Shown here piece by piece: positions 14,592 to 23,299 of a stretch of 64,000 nt of DNA. The notes beneath the pieces were generated by a model, which saw only the letters and a program-made list of their open reading frames with translations, was not told the DNA's origin and did not search any database. The stretch is from Pseudophaeobacter flagellatus (GTDB lineage Bacteria > Pseudomonadota > Alphaproteobacteria > Rhodobacterales > Rhodobacteraceae): the NCBI RefSeq assembly GCF_021228235.1, contig NZ_JAJQRG010000003.1, positions 434,001 through 498,000 on the forward strand, read 5' to 3'. The translations under genes and the position numbers were made by a program. The first letter of the stretch is position 1. Every line of letters starts with the position of its first letter.

Positions 14592-14619
14592 TAGTCGCAT
14601 AATCAGTATTATGGTAAAT
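14592..14619 (+). other. Chromosomal dif site (XerCD recombination site) and right end of the prophage
   Basis: XerC arm TAGTCGCATAA (14592-14602), central hexamer TCAGTA (14603-14608), XerD arm TTATGGTAAAT (14609-14619). The arms agree with the bacterial dif consensus (GCATAA, then TTATGTTAAAT) at nearly every conserved position. Chromosome dimers are resolved here by XerC and XerD under FtsK control, so this marks the replication terminus. The hexamer is repeated at the left prophage boundary. Confidence 0.87.
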
Positions 14620-14708
14620 TATCACATTCCGTTCCGTCACACAGGATTGGCAGAGTGTATTTTGCGCGATAGCCTTTCTTGCATAAAACCAGGGACAAGG
14701 CGATCGAA

Positions 14709-15476
14709 ATGGATATCAAGGGCAGTTGTATTGTTGTGACCGGTGCCGCTCAGGGCATTGGCAAGGCGCTGGTGCAGAGGTTTGCCACTCTTGGTGCTTC
14801 GCATGTCATCTGCGCTGATATCGACCGCGAAGGTGCCCAGGATGTTGCAGCGCAGACCGGAGGTACCGCCTTTGCGGTGGATGTGCGTGATGAATCCAGC
14901 ATCAAGGACCTGATAGAAACGGTCGAAGACACCATTGCGCCGATTGATCTATTCTGTTCCAACGCGGGCATTCTGACCATGGGTGGCTTTGAAGTTGCCA
15001 ATGAGGAATGGCAAAAGATATGGGATATCAATGTGATGTCCCATGTCTGGGCCGCGCGTCACCTGGTACCCCGGATGATGATACGCGGTGGTGGCCATAT
15101 GTTGAACACTGCCTCGGCGGCGGGTTTGCTAAACCAGATTGGCGCTGCGCCCTATGGCGTAACAAAACACGCTGCGGTTGGCTTTGCGGAATGGCTGGCC
15201 ATCACCTATGGCGACCAGGGCCTGGGAGTTTCGGTTCTGTGCCCGCAGGCGGTGCGCTCGCAGATGACCAAGGGATTTGAAGGAAGCGTTGCCAGTGTCG
15301 ACGGTATGCTAGAACCTGAAATCGTTGCTGATTTTTGTGTTAACGCGATTGAAAACAATGAGTTCCTGGTGCTTCCGCATCCACAGGTCAAAGATTACAT
15401 GCAGGCAAAAACAGCGAACTATGGCCGCTGGATCACCGGCATGCAAAAGCTGCGCGACCGGTTTTCCGGCCGATAA
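14709..15476 (+). CDS. Short-chain dehydrogenase/reductase
   Basis: A classical SDR of 255 residues. The NAD(P)-binding motif is TGAAQGIGKAL near residues 13-23, the NAG structural motif is SNAGIL, and the active site follows as a Ser in NTASAAG with Y-x3-K in YGVTKHA. The ATG at 14709 (MDIKGSCIVVTGAAQG) matches the family start; the frame extends ten codons further. It converges with the thioesterase gene 4 bases away and lies just outside the prophage. It probably belongs functionally with the acyl-CoA cluster that follows, as a hydroxyacyl or keto intermediate dehydrogenase, but the substrate is unknown. Confidence 0.85.
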   Translation: MDIKGSCIVVTGAAQGIGKALVQRFATLGASHVICADIDREGAQDVAAQTGGTAFAVDVRDESSIKDLIETVEDTIAPIDLFCSNAGILTMGGFEVANEEWQKIWDINVMSHVWAARHLVPRMMIRGGGHMLNTASAAGLLNQIGAAPYGVTKHAAVGFAEWLAITYGDQGLGVSVLCPQAVRSQMTKGFEGSVASVDGMLEPEIVADFCVNAIENNEFLVLPHPQVKDYMQAKTANYGRWITGMQKLRDRFSGR

Positions 15477-15480
15477 GGTA

Positions 15481-16344
15481 TCAACTGGTGATGGGTCGCA
15501 TCAGGCCTTCCTGGGCAACACTGGCCACCAATTTTCCATCCCGAGTGTAGATAGAGCCGCGGTTAAAGCCGCGGCCGCCACCGGCAAATGGCGAATCCAT
15601 GGTATAGAGATGCCATTCATCGAACTGCACCGGCGCGTGAAACCACATGGCGTGATCCAGACTGGCCGTCATGGCTTCGGGTTTATGCCAGGTCAGCCCA
15701 TGCGGCCGCAGCGCTGATCCCAGTAAACCAAAATCGGACGCATAGGCCATCAGCACATGTTGCAACTGCGGCCCTGCCCCTTTGGCGGCCTCCATTCTGA
15801 TCCACATATGGTTGATATCACTGCTAATACCAGGATTAAGCGGATCTCGGGGTTCGATGTCGCGAATTTCAAACGGCCGCTGGCGGATAAAGTCGGCGCG
15901 GTTTTCTTTGTCAATGCGATGGGCATTTTTCTGGTGCAATTCATCCCGCGACAACAGCCCCTCCGGTGGCGGGATATCTGGCATTTCATGCTGATGTGCC
16001 CAGCCCTCTTCGACGCGATGGAAAGAGGCCGCGAGGTTAAGAATCTGACGACCATTCTGAATGGCCGTCACGCGGCGTGTGGTAAAACTGCCGCCATCCC
16101 TGGAGGGATCCACGTCATAGATCACCGGCTTGCTGGGGTCGCCCGGACGGATGAAATAGCCGTGCAGTGAATGGCACAGCCGTTCTGGCACGCTCGCATA
16201 GGCCGCTGCCAGGGCCTGGGCGATAACCTGTCCGCCATAGATCCGCATTGGGGTTTCGCCACCAGATCCAATGCCCCGATAGAGATTTGTATCCAGCTCT
16301 TCCAGATCAAGCAGGTTGAGAAGAACAGTCCCGGCATCAGTCAT
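15481..16344 (-). CDS. tesB: Acyl-CoA thioesterase II
   Basis: A protein of 287 residues with the double hotdog architecture of TesB. Typical features are the N-terminal LLDLEELDTNLYRG segment, GGQVIAQALAAA, and the SLHGYFIRPGDPSKPVIYDVD strand pair; the C-terminal half carries the second hotdog with LDHAMWFHAP. It hydrolyses acyl-CoAs to free acids and CoA in the cytoplasm. The open frame extends to 16506, but MTDAGTVLLNLLDLE at 16344 is the family start. It is the last gene of the leftward acyl-CoA cluster and may recover CoA from dead-end intermediates. Confidence 0.88.
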   Translation of the reverse strand: MTDAGTVLLNLLDLEELDTNLYRGIGSGGETPMRIYGGQVIAQALAAAYASVPERLCHSLHGYFIRPGDPSKPVIYDVDPSRDGGSFTTRRVTAIQNGRQILNLAASFHRVEEGWAHQHEMPDIPPPEGLLSRDELHQKNAHRIDKENRADFIRQRPFEIRDIEPRDPLNPGISSDINHMWIRMEAAKGAGPQLQHVLMAYASDFGLLGSALRPHGLTWHKPEAMTASLDHAMWFHAPVQFDEWHLYTMDSPFAGGGRGFNRGSIYTRDGKLVASVAQEGLMRPITS

Positions 16345-16388
16345 TTGGCGCATCTTTCTAAAGCGGATATTGGCGTTACTGCCACAGG

Positions 16389-17600
16389 TTAATCGGTCAG
16401 CGTGCCGTGAACCAGCGCTTTCAGTTCCGCCCGCGCCGGATAAGAGCTGGAGGGCGCAAGCTGGGTAAAGAAAACAACTGAGAGGTCCTGCTTGGGGTCG
16501 ACCCAAAAGAAGGTCGAGGCCATGCCACCCCAGCTGAAATCCCCAACAGATCCGGGGCAGCGCGCCCGCGCCGGGTCAAGCACCACAGCCCCGCCCAGAC
16601 CAAAGCCCATGCCATCCATCGGCTGTTCAGCAAAGCTTTGCGGTCCCATCGAGGCAATATCACCTGGAAGGTGGTTTTTCATCATGAATTCAATGGTTTT
16701 TGGCGACAGGATATAGCCGTCCTTTGCCCGTCCTTTTTCGCGTAGCATCTCTGTAAAGCGCATGTAATCGTCAATTGTGCCAACCAAACCGCCGCCACCG
16801 GACATCATGTCAGCCGTTTCAAACGGAGAGCCCCCGTGTAGATCGGTAAGCCGTAGCCGCTCGCCGCCGGGCTCGGCAGCATTCAGCGCCATGGCATCGC
16901 CAGACAGCGGCGTATAGAGAGAGGCAAACCGGTTCCCCGCTGTGCGTGGCACCCTGAAAGTGGTCTCTCCCATGCCTAAGGGGGCGAAAATTTCTGCGGC
17001 GAAAAAATCGCCCAGGCTCTGGCCTGAAACCACCTCAATCACCCGTCCAAGCACATCAATGGAAACGGAATATTCCCATCGCGTGCCGGGTTGAAACGCC
17101 AAGGGGTAGCTGGCCAGATGCGCAACCATCTTGCCCAGATCGCCTTGGTTTGGCTTGAACATCAGCTGTTCGCGATCCATCGCCTGCGAAAGAACACCGG
17201 GATTGAAGGGATAGCTAAGGCCAGAGGTATGGGTGAGCAATTCATGCAGGGTTGGTGTACGGGCTGGCTCTGTCTGGTCAATCGAGGTGGCGCCAGGGAT
17301 AAGCGCCTGCATCTCGGCAAATTCCGGGATGAAGTCCGACACAGGCGCATCCAGATGAAACAGCCCCTTTTCTGCCAGGATCATCAGCGCAACAGAGGTC
17401 ACTGGCTTGGTCATCGAATAGATCCGCGCCAGCGTATCGCGAGTGAAGTCGAGGTTCTCTTCGACATTGCGCCGCCCGGCCGCATGGAAGTAGCATTCGG
17501 CGCCCGCCTGTTTTATCAACAGGGCACTACCGGCATATTTTCTTTCATCTACATAGCGCTGCTGCCAAAGCCTAATGTTTTCCAGCCGGGTCTGATCCAT
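16389..17600 (-). CDS. Beta-lactamase-fold serine hydrolase (class C esterase-like)
   Basis: A protein of 403 residues of the beta-lactamase/transpeptidase-like family. The nucleophile motif S-x-x-K is in IYSMTKPV (about residue 62), followed by LHELLTHTSGLSYPF. The catalytic tyrosine region is RWEYSVSIDVLGRVIE. No signal peptide is visible, which fits cytoplasmic esterases of this family rather than antibiotic-inactivating beta-lactamases. It lies between thioesterase and enoyl-CoA hydratase genes in a leftward cluster, so it may open an ester or lactone in the same pathway. The natural substrate is not predictable. Confidence 0.82.
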   Translation of the reverse strand: MDQTRLENIRLWQQRYVDERKYAGSALLIKQAGAECYFHAAGRRNVEENLDFTRDTLARIYSMTKPVTSVALMILAEKGLFHLDAPVSDFIPEFAEMQALIPGATSIDQTEPARTPTLHELLTHTSGLSYPFNPGVLSQAMDREQLMFKPNQGDLGKMVAHLASYPLAFQPGTRWEYSVSIDVLGRVIEVVSGQSLGDFFAAEIFAPLGMGETTFRVPRTAGNRFASLYTPLSGDAMALNAAEPGGERLRLTDLHGGSPFETADMMSGGGGLVGTIDDYMRFTEMLREKGRAKDGYILSPKTIEFMMKNHLPGDIASMGPQSFAEQPMDGMGFGLGGAVVLDPARARCPGSVGDFSWGGMASTFFWVDPKQDLSVVFFTQLAPSSSYPARAELKALVHGTLTD

Positions 17601-17650
17601 TGCCTACACCTTTCTATTTTCAACCGGGCGCGTTTGTCCGCGCCGCGCTG

Positions 17651-18415
17651 TTACCCGCGATCTATCATGCTCTGCATCGCAGCTTTGGTCTGGCTGTTGA
17701 ACCAGCCGCCCTCGGGCGCATTGCCGCCAGCCTCTATCGCCGCTCTGATCCGCGCGATTGTGTCACCTCTTAGCTGTTGCTTGATGGAGGCATAGGCAAT
17801 CGAAGGAAGTTCGGCGAGTTTGCGTGCCTCGGCGAGGGAATAGCCCATCAGGTCTTCGCGATCTTCTGCGACAATGTCGATAAAGCCAAAATTGCGCGCG
17901 GCGATTGGGCCAATGGGCTGGCCCGTTAGCATCAAGCGGCGCAGCGTATCGGCATCCAGCGTTGCCTTGGCGATTTCAAGCGGGCCAACCGGAAAATCGG
18001 CACCGACGCGAACCTCTGCCAGGCCAAATGAGGACTTTGTCATGGCGACCCTGCGATCACTGGCCAGCACAAAGAACAATCCTCCTGCAATCGCAGCGCC
18101 GCCGACGCAAGCGACCACCGGTTTGGGACAGGCGTAAAGGGCCAGAAAGCCCTCGTTCAGGCCACGCACAATGGCGTGTTGCTGATCAAGATCGAAATCC
18201 TGTGCCTCCTTCAGGTCAAGGCCTGCAGAAAACACCTTGAAAGGGCTGGATATAATGATTGCGCGCACCGCATCGTCGGTGCCAAGCCGGGTGATCAATG
18301 TGCCAAATTCCATTAGAAATTCAGCGCTCAGCGCATTGACCGGGCTGCGCCCCAACTGCAGCTCAACAATCCCGTCACCATGTTCACGGATACTAAGGGT
18401 GTCCTCTTCTGCCAT
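17651..18415 (-). CDS. Enoyl-CoA hydratase/isomerase family protein
   Basis: A crotonase-fold protein of 254 residues. Landmarks are SPVNALSAEFLMEFG near the N-terminus, FSAGLDLKEAQDFD (oxyanion-hole loop) and CVGGAAIAGGLFFVLASD, then AKSSFGLAEV-like sequence around residue 120. The ATG at 18415 (MAEEDTLSIREHGDG) is chosen over the longer frame because it begins at the first crotonase strand. The usual catalytic glutamates are not obvious by eye, so an isomerase or other crotonase reaction is as likely as hydration. It belongs to the acyl-CoA catabolic cluster. Confidence 0.82.
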   Translation of the reverse strand: MAEEDTLSIREHGDGIVELQLGRSPVNALSAEFLMEFGTLITRLGTDDAVRAIIISSPFKVFSAGLDLKEAQDFDLDQQHAIVRGLNEGFLALYACPKPVVACVGGAAIAGGLFFVLASDRRVAMTKSSFGLAEVRVGADFPVGPLEIAKATLDADTLRRLMLTGQPIGPIAARNFGFIDIVAEDREDLMGYSLAEARKLAELPSIAYASIKQQLRGDTIARIRAAIEAGGNAPEGGWFNSQTKAAMQSMIDRG

Positions 18416-18607
18416 TCCGGGCCTCCTTCGTTGGATAAAGGCCCGCGCTTGGCAAAGGCCTTTGGGGGACATATTGCACAGCCCAGGCCCAATCGGTCGA
18501 GGGCAAAGAGCTACGTAGAACCACGCATAAATTTGCGCGGCACGTAGGGTTTAGTCAAAGAGTGTAAAGAAAATCGCACCCAAGGAGCCGGGTAGCGCTT
18601 CTCAGCC

Positions 18608-19642
18608 TCAGAGGTTTTTGTTGAGCGCATCCAATCCGCTACGGGCAAAGCGAGAGACAAACCCGCCCAGCTTTATCGCGCGTTCCGGGTTGGAGGCATT
18701 GCCATCCATGGCACGTTTCAGCACGCCTTGCAAAATTGCCCCCATGCGGAAAAAGCTGAAAGAGAGATAGAAGCCAAAACCATCAATGCCATCTAGCCCG
18801 CGCCGTTGACAATAGCTGTCAACAAAGGCGTGATCCGAGGGCAGGCCAAGCGCAGCACGATCAATCCCCGCAAGGCCCCTGCCCTCGTCGCCTGGCGGCA
18901 TTTGCCACTGCATGATCACCCCGGCCAGATCGGCATAGGGATGGCCAATTGTCGAAAGCTCCCAATCCAGGACCGCCCGGCAGTCAGGCCCATCTGCGGC
19001 AAAGATCATATTGTCGATCCGATAGTCGCCATGCACCAATCCACGTTGACCATCATCCGCAGGCATAGCGCTTTCTAACGCTGCGATCAGCTCGTTCATT
19101 TCGGGAATCACTTCGATTTCCGAGGCGCGGTATTGCTTCGTCCAGCGGCCCAGCTGACGTTCAAAGTAATTGCCTGGAGGGCCAAAATCCGACAGGCCGA
19201 CAGCGTCGATATCAACCTGATGCAGACAGGCCAGTACCCGGTTCATCTCCTGTATCACATCCCGGCGGGCCGCAGGGTCGAGATCCGGCATGACCGGATT
19301 GGTGATATTGCGTCCAACGACATGATCCATCACATAAAAAGAGGATCCGATCACCGTGTCATCTTCGCAGAGCAGGTGCATTTTAGCGACGGGAACCTCG
19401 GTCTCGGAAAGGGCCTTTTGCACCCGAAATTCACGGTCCACCGCATGTGCTGATTTCAGCAGCATCCCCGGAGGTTTGCGCCGCAGCACATAGTTGCCCG
19501 CCGTCGTCTTCAGCAGGAAGGTTGGATTAGATTGCCCGGTTTCAAACTTCTGGACCTCAAAATCGCTGTCAAAGCCCGGCAAATGGTCGCGCAGATAGGT
19601 GCCAACCGCCTCTTGGTCGAGGGTCTGGGTATTTGTGCTCAT
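18608..19642 (-). CDS. APH-fold phosphotransferase, ACAD10/11- or LvaA-like acyl kinase
   Basis: A kinase-like protein of 344 residues. N-lobe: FETGQSNPTFLL (phosphate loop) and NYVLRRKPPG (ATP-binding lysine region). C-lobe: catalytic LVHGDYRIDNMIF and metal-binding VLDWELSTIGHP. Although such genes are often labelled aminoglycoside phosphotransferase, this subfamily matches the kinase domain of ACAD10/ACAD11 and LvaA, which phosphorylate 4-hydroxyacyl-CoA so that a partner acyl-CoA dehydrogenase can remove the phosphate. Two acyl-CoA dehydrogenase genes lie 2.5-5 kb upstream in the same orientation, which supports this reading. The substrate remains an inference. Confidence 0.78.
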   Translation of the reverse strand: MSTNTQTLDQEAVGTYLRDHLPGFDSDFEVQKFETGQSNPTFLLKTTAGNYVLRRKPPGMLLKSAHAVDREFRVQKALSETEVPVAKMHLLCEDDTVIGSSFYVMDHVVGRNITNPVMPDLDPAARRDVIQEMNRVLACLHQVDIDAVGLSDFGPPGNYFERQLGRWTKQYRASEIEVIPEMNELIAALESAMPADDGQRGLVHGDYRIDNMIFAADGPDCRAVLDWELSTIGHPYADLAGVIMQWQMPPGDEGRGLAGIDRAALGLPSDHAFVDSYCQRRGLDGIDGFGFYLSFSFFRMGAILQGVLKRAMDGNASNPERAIKLGGFVSRFARSGLDALNKNL

Positions 19643-19654
19643 CCTCTGCTCCTG

Positions 19655-20305
19655 TCAGCTGTAGGTCATAAGTGCGGCACGTTCCGTGTTATGAAAGTGC
19701 GGCACAGAATTGAATTCATGTAGGAAAAATTTCTCTTTCGAGAACACGAAACGACTGGTTGAACTGTTCTTGATCTGCAGGTTTAGCGCAATCATCTGAT
19801 CATTGGGCAGCTGCAGGCTGGCAGCAACCAACCTGGCAATCACCCCGCCGGAACTGACCACAAGCACCCGCTTAGCCTGGGTCTGCACTGCATGCTGGCG
19901 CGCCTGTTCGACGCGCTGGCAAAAATGGCTCCAGCTCTCTTGCGCCTGGGAAATACCGCCGTCCTGCCACTCTGCAAGGGTTTCACGCAGGGCGCGAAAG
20001 TGGGTTTTGCGATCGGTGATCACATCTCGCGGGGCCTCTCCGCCAAACCGGCTGTGCAGCAGATCGTGGAAATCATATTCGTTCCAGCCGGTATGCTGTT
20101 CAAATCCTTGGTCAAATCCAAGATCAGTGAGAGTCTGCTTTTGCCGCTCTAGGCTGCCGCAGATCATGCGATCCGGCACCCAGTTCAGCGCGCGCAGCGT
20201 TTGCCCCAGAGCACGCGCCTGCTGCCGACCCAGATCGCTCAGCCGGTCATAATTGTCGGCCCCAAAAGAGGCCTGACCATGACGCACAATCAGCAGTTCA
20301 GCCAT
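19655..20305 (-). CDS. Histidine phosphatase family protein (phosphoglycerate mutase-like)
   Basis: A protein of 216 residues of the histidine phosphatase superfamily. The phosphoacceptor motif LLIVRHGQASFG is at residues 4-15, LSDLGRQQARALG follows, and the second arm of the active site is near VLVVSSGGVIARLV, where the usual GH is replaced by GG. It stands 2 bases from the nitronate monooxygenase stop and 12 bases from the kinase gene, in one operon. In this setting it may remove phosphate from a pathway intermediate made by the kinase, but a general phosphatase role is equally possible. Confidence 0.82.
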   Translation of the reverse strand: MAELLIVRHGQASFGADNYDRLSDLGRQQARALGQTLRALNWVPDRMICGSLERQKQTLTDLGFDQGFEQHTGWNEYDFHDLLHSRFGGEAPRDVITDRKTHFRALRETLAEWQDGGISQAQESWSHFCQRVEQARQHAVQTQAKRVLVVSSGGVIARLVAASLQLPNDQMIALNLQIKNSSTSRFVFSKEKFFLHEFNSVPHFHNTERAALMTYS

Positions 20306-20307
20306 CT

Positions 20308-21303
20308 TCAGGCGCCAAATTCTTGCGCTAAGGCGCGGCCTGCGCGCTGGTATTCATCTGCGATACGGTCGATCAGCTCTTGTGCAGAGCAGATGGATTT
20401 GACGTCACCAATACCCTGGCCTGATCCCCAGATTTCCTTCCAGGCTTTGGGTTTTGACGATCCGCTGCCAAAATTCATTGAGGAGGAATCCGCTTGCGGC
20501 AGATTATCAGGGTCCAGCCCCGCCTGAGTGACGGATTTCTTCAGGTAGTTACCCCAAACACCTGTAAACAATGATGAGTATACAATATCCTCGGCGCCGC
20601 TATCAACGATCATCTGTTTGTAACCGGCCTGTGCGTTTGCCTCGTGGGTGGCAATAAAGGGGGAGCCGGCATAGCCAAAATCCGCCCCAAGTGCGCGCGC
20701 CGCCAAAAGCGCCTCACCGCTAGCAATCGCCCCTGAGAGCGCCAGCGGCCCGTCAAACCAACTGCGAATTTCGCGGATCAAGGCAAAGGGAGATTGCTCG
20801 CCCGCATGGCCCCCGGCACCAGCGGCAACCGCGATCAGCCCATCGGCCCCTTTTTCAATCGCCTTTTTGGCAAAGGTATTGTTGATCACATCATGCAGCA
20901 CGATGCCACCACAGGAATGTGCGGCCTCATTGACTTCGGGACGGGCCCCAAGCGAGGTAATCCAGATTGGTACCTTCCAACGGTTGCAGATCTCCAGATC
21001 GCGTTCCAGCCGCGCGTTGGAACGATGCACGATTTGATTGACCGCAAAAGGTGCCGCCGGGCTATCGGGGTTTTCCTGATTGTGTCGATCCAGGGCCTCG
21101 GTGATCTGTTTCAGCCAGGCCTCCAGCAGGATTGGATCGCCCTCATTTTCCCGGGCATTGAGGGCAGGAAAGGCCCCAACGATCCCTGCCTTGCACTGCG
21201 CGATCACCAGCTCTGGTACAGAGATGATAAACAACGGTGAGCCAATGAGAGGAAGGCGCAGCCCCTGCAGCGCAGTGGGCAGACGTGTTTGGTGTGAAGG
21301 CAC
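20308..21303 (-). CDS. Nitronate monooxygenase (2-nitropropane dioxygenase-like flavoprotein)
   Basis: An FMN-dependent TIM-barrel protein of 331 residues. The family pattern is LPLIGSPLFIISVPELVIA near the N-terminus, GADGLIAVAAGAGGHAG with the flavin-phosphate and active-site histidine region around residue 160, then ALSGAIASGEALLAARALGADFGYAGSPF. Relatives oxidise nitronates, but many clustered with acyl-CoA genes have unknown redox roles (for example enoyl reductases of the FabK type share the fold). It is encoded in the leftward acyl-CoA operon between the phosphatase and an SDR. Confidence 0.83.
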   Translation of the reverse strand: MPSHQTRLPTALQGLRLPLIGSPLFIISVPELVIAQCKAGIVGAFPALNARENEGDPILLEAWLKQITEALDRHNQENPDSPAAPFAVNQIVHRSNARLERDLEICNRWKVPIWITSLGARPEVNEAAHSCGGIVLHDVINNTFAKKAIEKGADGLIAVAAGAGGHAGEQSPFALIREIRSWFDGPLALSGAIASGEALLAARALGADFGYAGSPFIATHEANAQAGYKQMIVDSGAEDIVYSSLFTGVWGNYLKKSVTQAGLDPDNLPQADSSSMNFGSGSSKPKAWKEIWGSGQGIGDVKSICSAQELIDRIADEYQRAGRALAQEFGA

Positions 21304-21345
21304 GGTTTATTTCCTTTTTCAGTAACTTATTGCCAAAAGCTGCAT

Positions 21346-22164
21346 CTATTCGTCCAGCGCACCGGCAAAGATGTTTTGCCCGGACATAACATTGATGCCA
21401 CCCGAGATCGGCACCACAGAGCCGGTCACATAGGCGCCGCCCTTGCCGCTTAGGAACAGGACAGAGCCGGCAATATCTTCATAGCGGCCGACCCGGCCCA
21501 GGGGCACATCCCGGCCGACTTTTTCTCGCTTTTTCTCATCCCCGGTGGCAAAGGCGGTCATGCGCGACACAAATGGCCCCGGTGCCAGGGCGTTGACCGT
21601 GACGTTCTTATGCGCCAGCTCTTTGGCAAGGATTTTGGACAGATGGATCACCGCCGCCTTGGAGGCCGCGTAGCTATAGGCGCCATCACCCATTGGAATT
21701 TCGCCCATGACAGATCCCACATTGATGACGCGCGCCGGATCGCCAGAGGCCCCGCTTTTGATCAACATCGGCAGCAATCGGCGCGTCAGGTCAAACACTG
21801 CTGTCACATTCACTGACATCACTTTTTCCCATCCGTCATAGGGGAAGTCCTGCAGCTCTGCCCCCCAGGTAACGCCAGAGTTATTCATCAAGATATCAAG
21901 CTGTTCCGTGCGGGACTTGATCTCTGCAACCAGGGCTTCAATCCCGCCCTCCGAGCCAAGATCTCCGCCAAAGCCTTCGGCAGTGCCGGGTGCATCCAGC
22001 GCGTTCAGCTCCTCTGCCACGGCGGCGCAAGCCGCCCCCTTGCGCGAGGCAATCAACACCCGTGCGCCAGCCCGGACCATGGCTTCGGCGGCCATACGGC
22101 CGATACCGGTGGCTCCGCCTGTAATCAGCGCGGTCTTGCCATTCAGTGTAAACAAATCCTGCAC
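21346..22164 (-). CDS. Short-chain dehydrogenase/reductase (acyl-CoA operon)
   Basis: A classical SDR of 272 residues. Nucleotide-binding motif TGGATGIGRMAAEA at residues 16-29, NNSGVTW (NAG variant), active-site serine in NVGSVMGE, then Y-x3-K in YSYAASKAA, and the proline/glycine motif NALAPGPFVSRM. The end matches the GG-I-NVMSG type seen in FabG-like reductases. It lies 11 bases from an acyl-CoA dehydrogenase gene in the same operon. Its likely role is oxidation of a hydroxyacyl-CoA or reduction of a ketone intermediate; LvaD-like function in a 4-keto acid pathway is one option. Confidence 0.86.
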   Translation of the reverse strand: MQDLFTLNGKTALITGGATGIGRMAAEAMVRAGARVLIASRKGAACAAVAEELNALDAPGTAEGFGGDLGSEGGIEALVAEIKSRTEQLDILMNNSGVTWGAELQDFPYDGWEKVMSVNVTAVFDLTRRLLPMLIKSGASGDPARVINVGSVMGEIPMGDGAYSYAASKAAVIHLSKILAKELAHKNVTVNALAPGPFVSRMTAFATGDEKKREKVGRDVPLGRVGRYEDIAGSVLFLSGKGGAYVTGSVVPISGGINVMSGQNIFAGALDE

Positions 22165-22175
22165 CTACGTCTCTC

Positions 22176-23294
22176 CTAAAAGCCGCGCAACTGCGCCACG
22201 ATACCAGCATGATAACCGTAGTCACCCAGCCATTCCGCTGCGACCCGCGCACGTTTCATGTAAAATCCCATATCAAAGGCATCAGTCATGCCAATGCCGC
22301 CATGCATCTGCACACCTTCTTGCACCGATTTTTGCGCGGTATCTGTCGCCCGCGCCTTGGCAACCGACACTGCAAGCCGGGCCTCTTTAGGGGTCTCATC
22401 CAGGACACGACCGGCGTTCAAGACGGCGGATTTGGTCAGTTCTATTTCGCACCAAAGATGTGCGGCGCGGTGCTGAAGTGCCTGAAAGCTGCCAATGGTG
22501 GTGCCAAATTGTTTGCGTTCTTTCAGATAGCTAGAGGTCAGATCAAAGGCAGCCTGCGACAGGCCAACAGTTTCCGCGGCCAGCGCGGCCTGCCCGGCCT
22601 CTAGTGCCGGTTTCAGTATGTCATACCCGGCCCCAGCAGCCCCTAGAAGCGCATCGCCAGTGACTTCGACTTCGTCAAATGTCAGATCTGCAGCATCGCG
22701 GCTGTCGATCATTTCCAGCGCGTCACGCTGCAAGCCTTTGGTGGCAGTATTGGCAAAGTCGAACAAACAAGGCCCTTCCTCGCTCTCAGCTAGGATCAAG
22801 ATGCGGTCTGCGTCGCATCCATCTACAACAAAACGCTTTTTTCCGTTCAATGTATAGCCATTGCCGCGTTTTTTCGCCGTAAGCTGAATGCTATCGGGGG
22901 CAAATTTTGCCGTTTCATCCAGGGCAAACGCATAGGTCAGCCCGCCACTGGCAATCTTTTCCAGCCTTGCCTTGGTGGTGGCGTCGTCGAATTGGCGCAA
23001 CAGGGTTGCGGCCATGACGGCGGTGCTCAGAAACGGGCTGACGGTCAGGGTGCGCCCCATTTCACGCGCCAGAACATGGGCGGCAGCATGGCCCATATCA
23101 ACGCCGCCGGCGGCTTCTGGGATCAAGACACCAGCCCAGCCTGCAGCGACCATTTCCTGCCACAGCGCCGGATCCGAGCGGGCACCGCTGTCGCGCATGT
23201 GCCGCAGATGCGACAGGGGGGCAGATTTATCCAAGAGCGAACGAGCGGCCTCTGCCAAGAGGTTTTCTTCCTCTGTTTCAATGAGTTTTGCCAT
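22176..23294 (-). CDS. Acyl-CoA dehydrogenase (subunit-like, shorter paralogue)
   Basis: An acyl-CoA dehydrogenase of 372 residues starting at MAKLIETEEENLLAEAARS; the frame extends further upstream but that part is not family-like. The N-terminal helical domain, middle beta domain (GYTLNGKKRFVVDG) and C-terminal four-helix domain (ERKQFGTTIGSFQALQHRAAHLW; VQMHGGIGMTDAFDMGFYMKRA) are complete. The usual catalytic glutamate is not conserved at the obvious place, as in the FadE subunits that pair to form heteromeric enzymes. It starts 5 bases after the stop of the next acyl-CoA dehydrogenase gene, supporting an alpha-beta pair. Confidence 0.87.
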   Translation of the reverse strand: MAKLIETEEENLLAEAARSLLDKSAPLSHLRHMRDSGARSDPALWQEMVAAGWAGVLIPEAAGGVDMGHAAAHVLAREMGRTLTVSPFLSTAVMAATLLRQFDDATTKARLEKIASGGLTYAFALDETAKFAPDSIQLTAKKRGNGYTLNGKKRFVVDGCDADRILILAESEEGPCLFDFANTATKGLQRDALEMIDSRDAADLTFDEVEVTGDALLGAAGAGYDILKPALEAGQAALAAETVGLSQAAFDLTSSYLKERKQFGTTIGSFQALQHRAAHLWCEIELTKSAVLNAGRVLDETPKEARLAVSVAKARATDTAQKSVQEGVQMHGGIGMTDAFDMGFYMKRARVAAEWLGDYGYHAGIVAQLRGF

Positions 23295-23299
23295 GGTTA

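Larger units (their letters stand above)
6022..14608. mobile_element. Dif-integrated tailless (double-jelly-roll type) prophage, about 8.6 kb
   Basis: The element lies between two copies of the dif core. Left to right it holds a (+) early module (two DNA-binding proteins, iterons, a small membrane protein), then a (-) operon (DNA-binding protein, unknown protein, A32-like packaging ATPase, M15 peptidase). A palindrome-rich divergent control region separates this from a long (+) virion operon (major capsid candidate, about six small membrane proteins, two soluble virion candidates, lytic transglycosylase, holin). There is no portal, large terminase, tail, tyrosine or serine integrase, or filamentous-phage coat. 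Genome size, gene content and the number of single-span membrane proteins fit PM2-like or autolykivirus-like icosahedral phages with an internal membrane. All genes look intact. Confidence 0.8.

Noticed and set aside
6022-14608. Filamentous (Inoviridae) prophage at dif, or a gene transfer agent or tailed prophage remnant
   Set aside because: Filamentous phages also use dif and have many small membrane proteins, but there is no Zot/pI-like ATPase, rolling-circle initiator or pIII-like adhesin; the ATPase is of packaging type, and lysis enzymes are present. No portal, terminase, protease or tail genes are present either.
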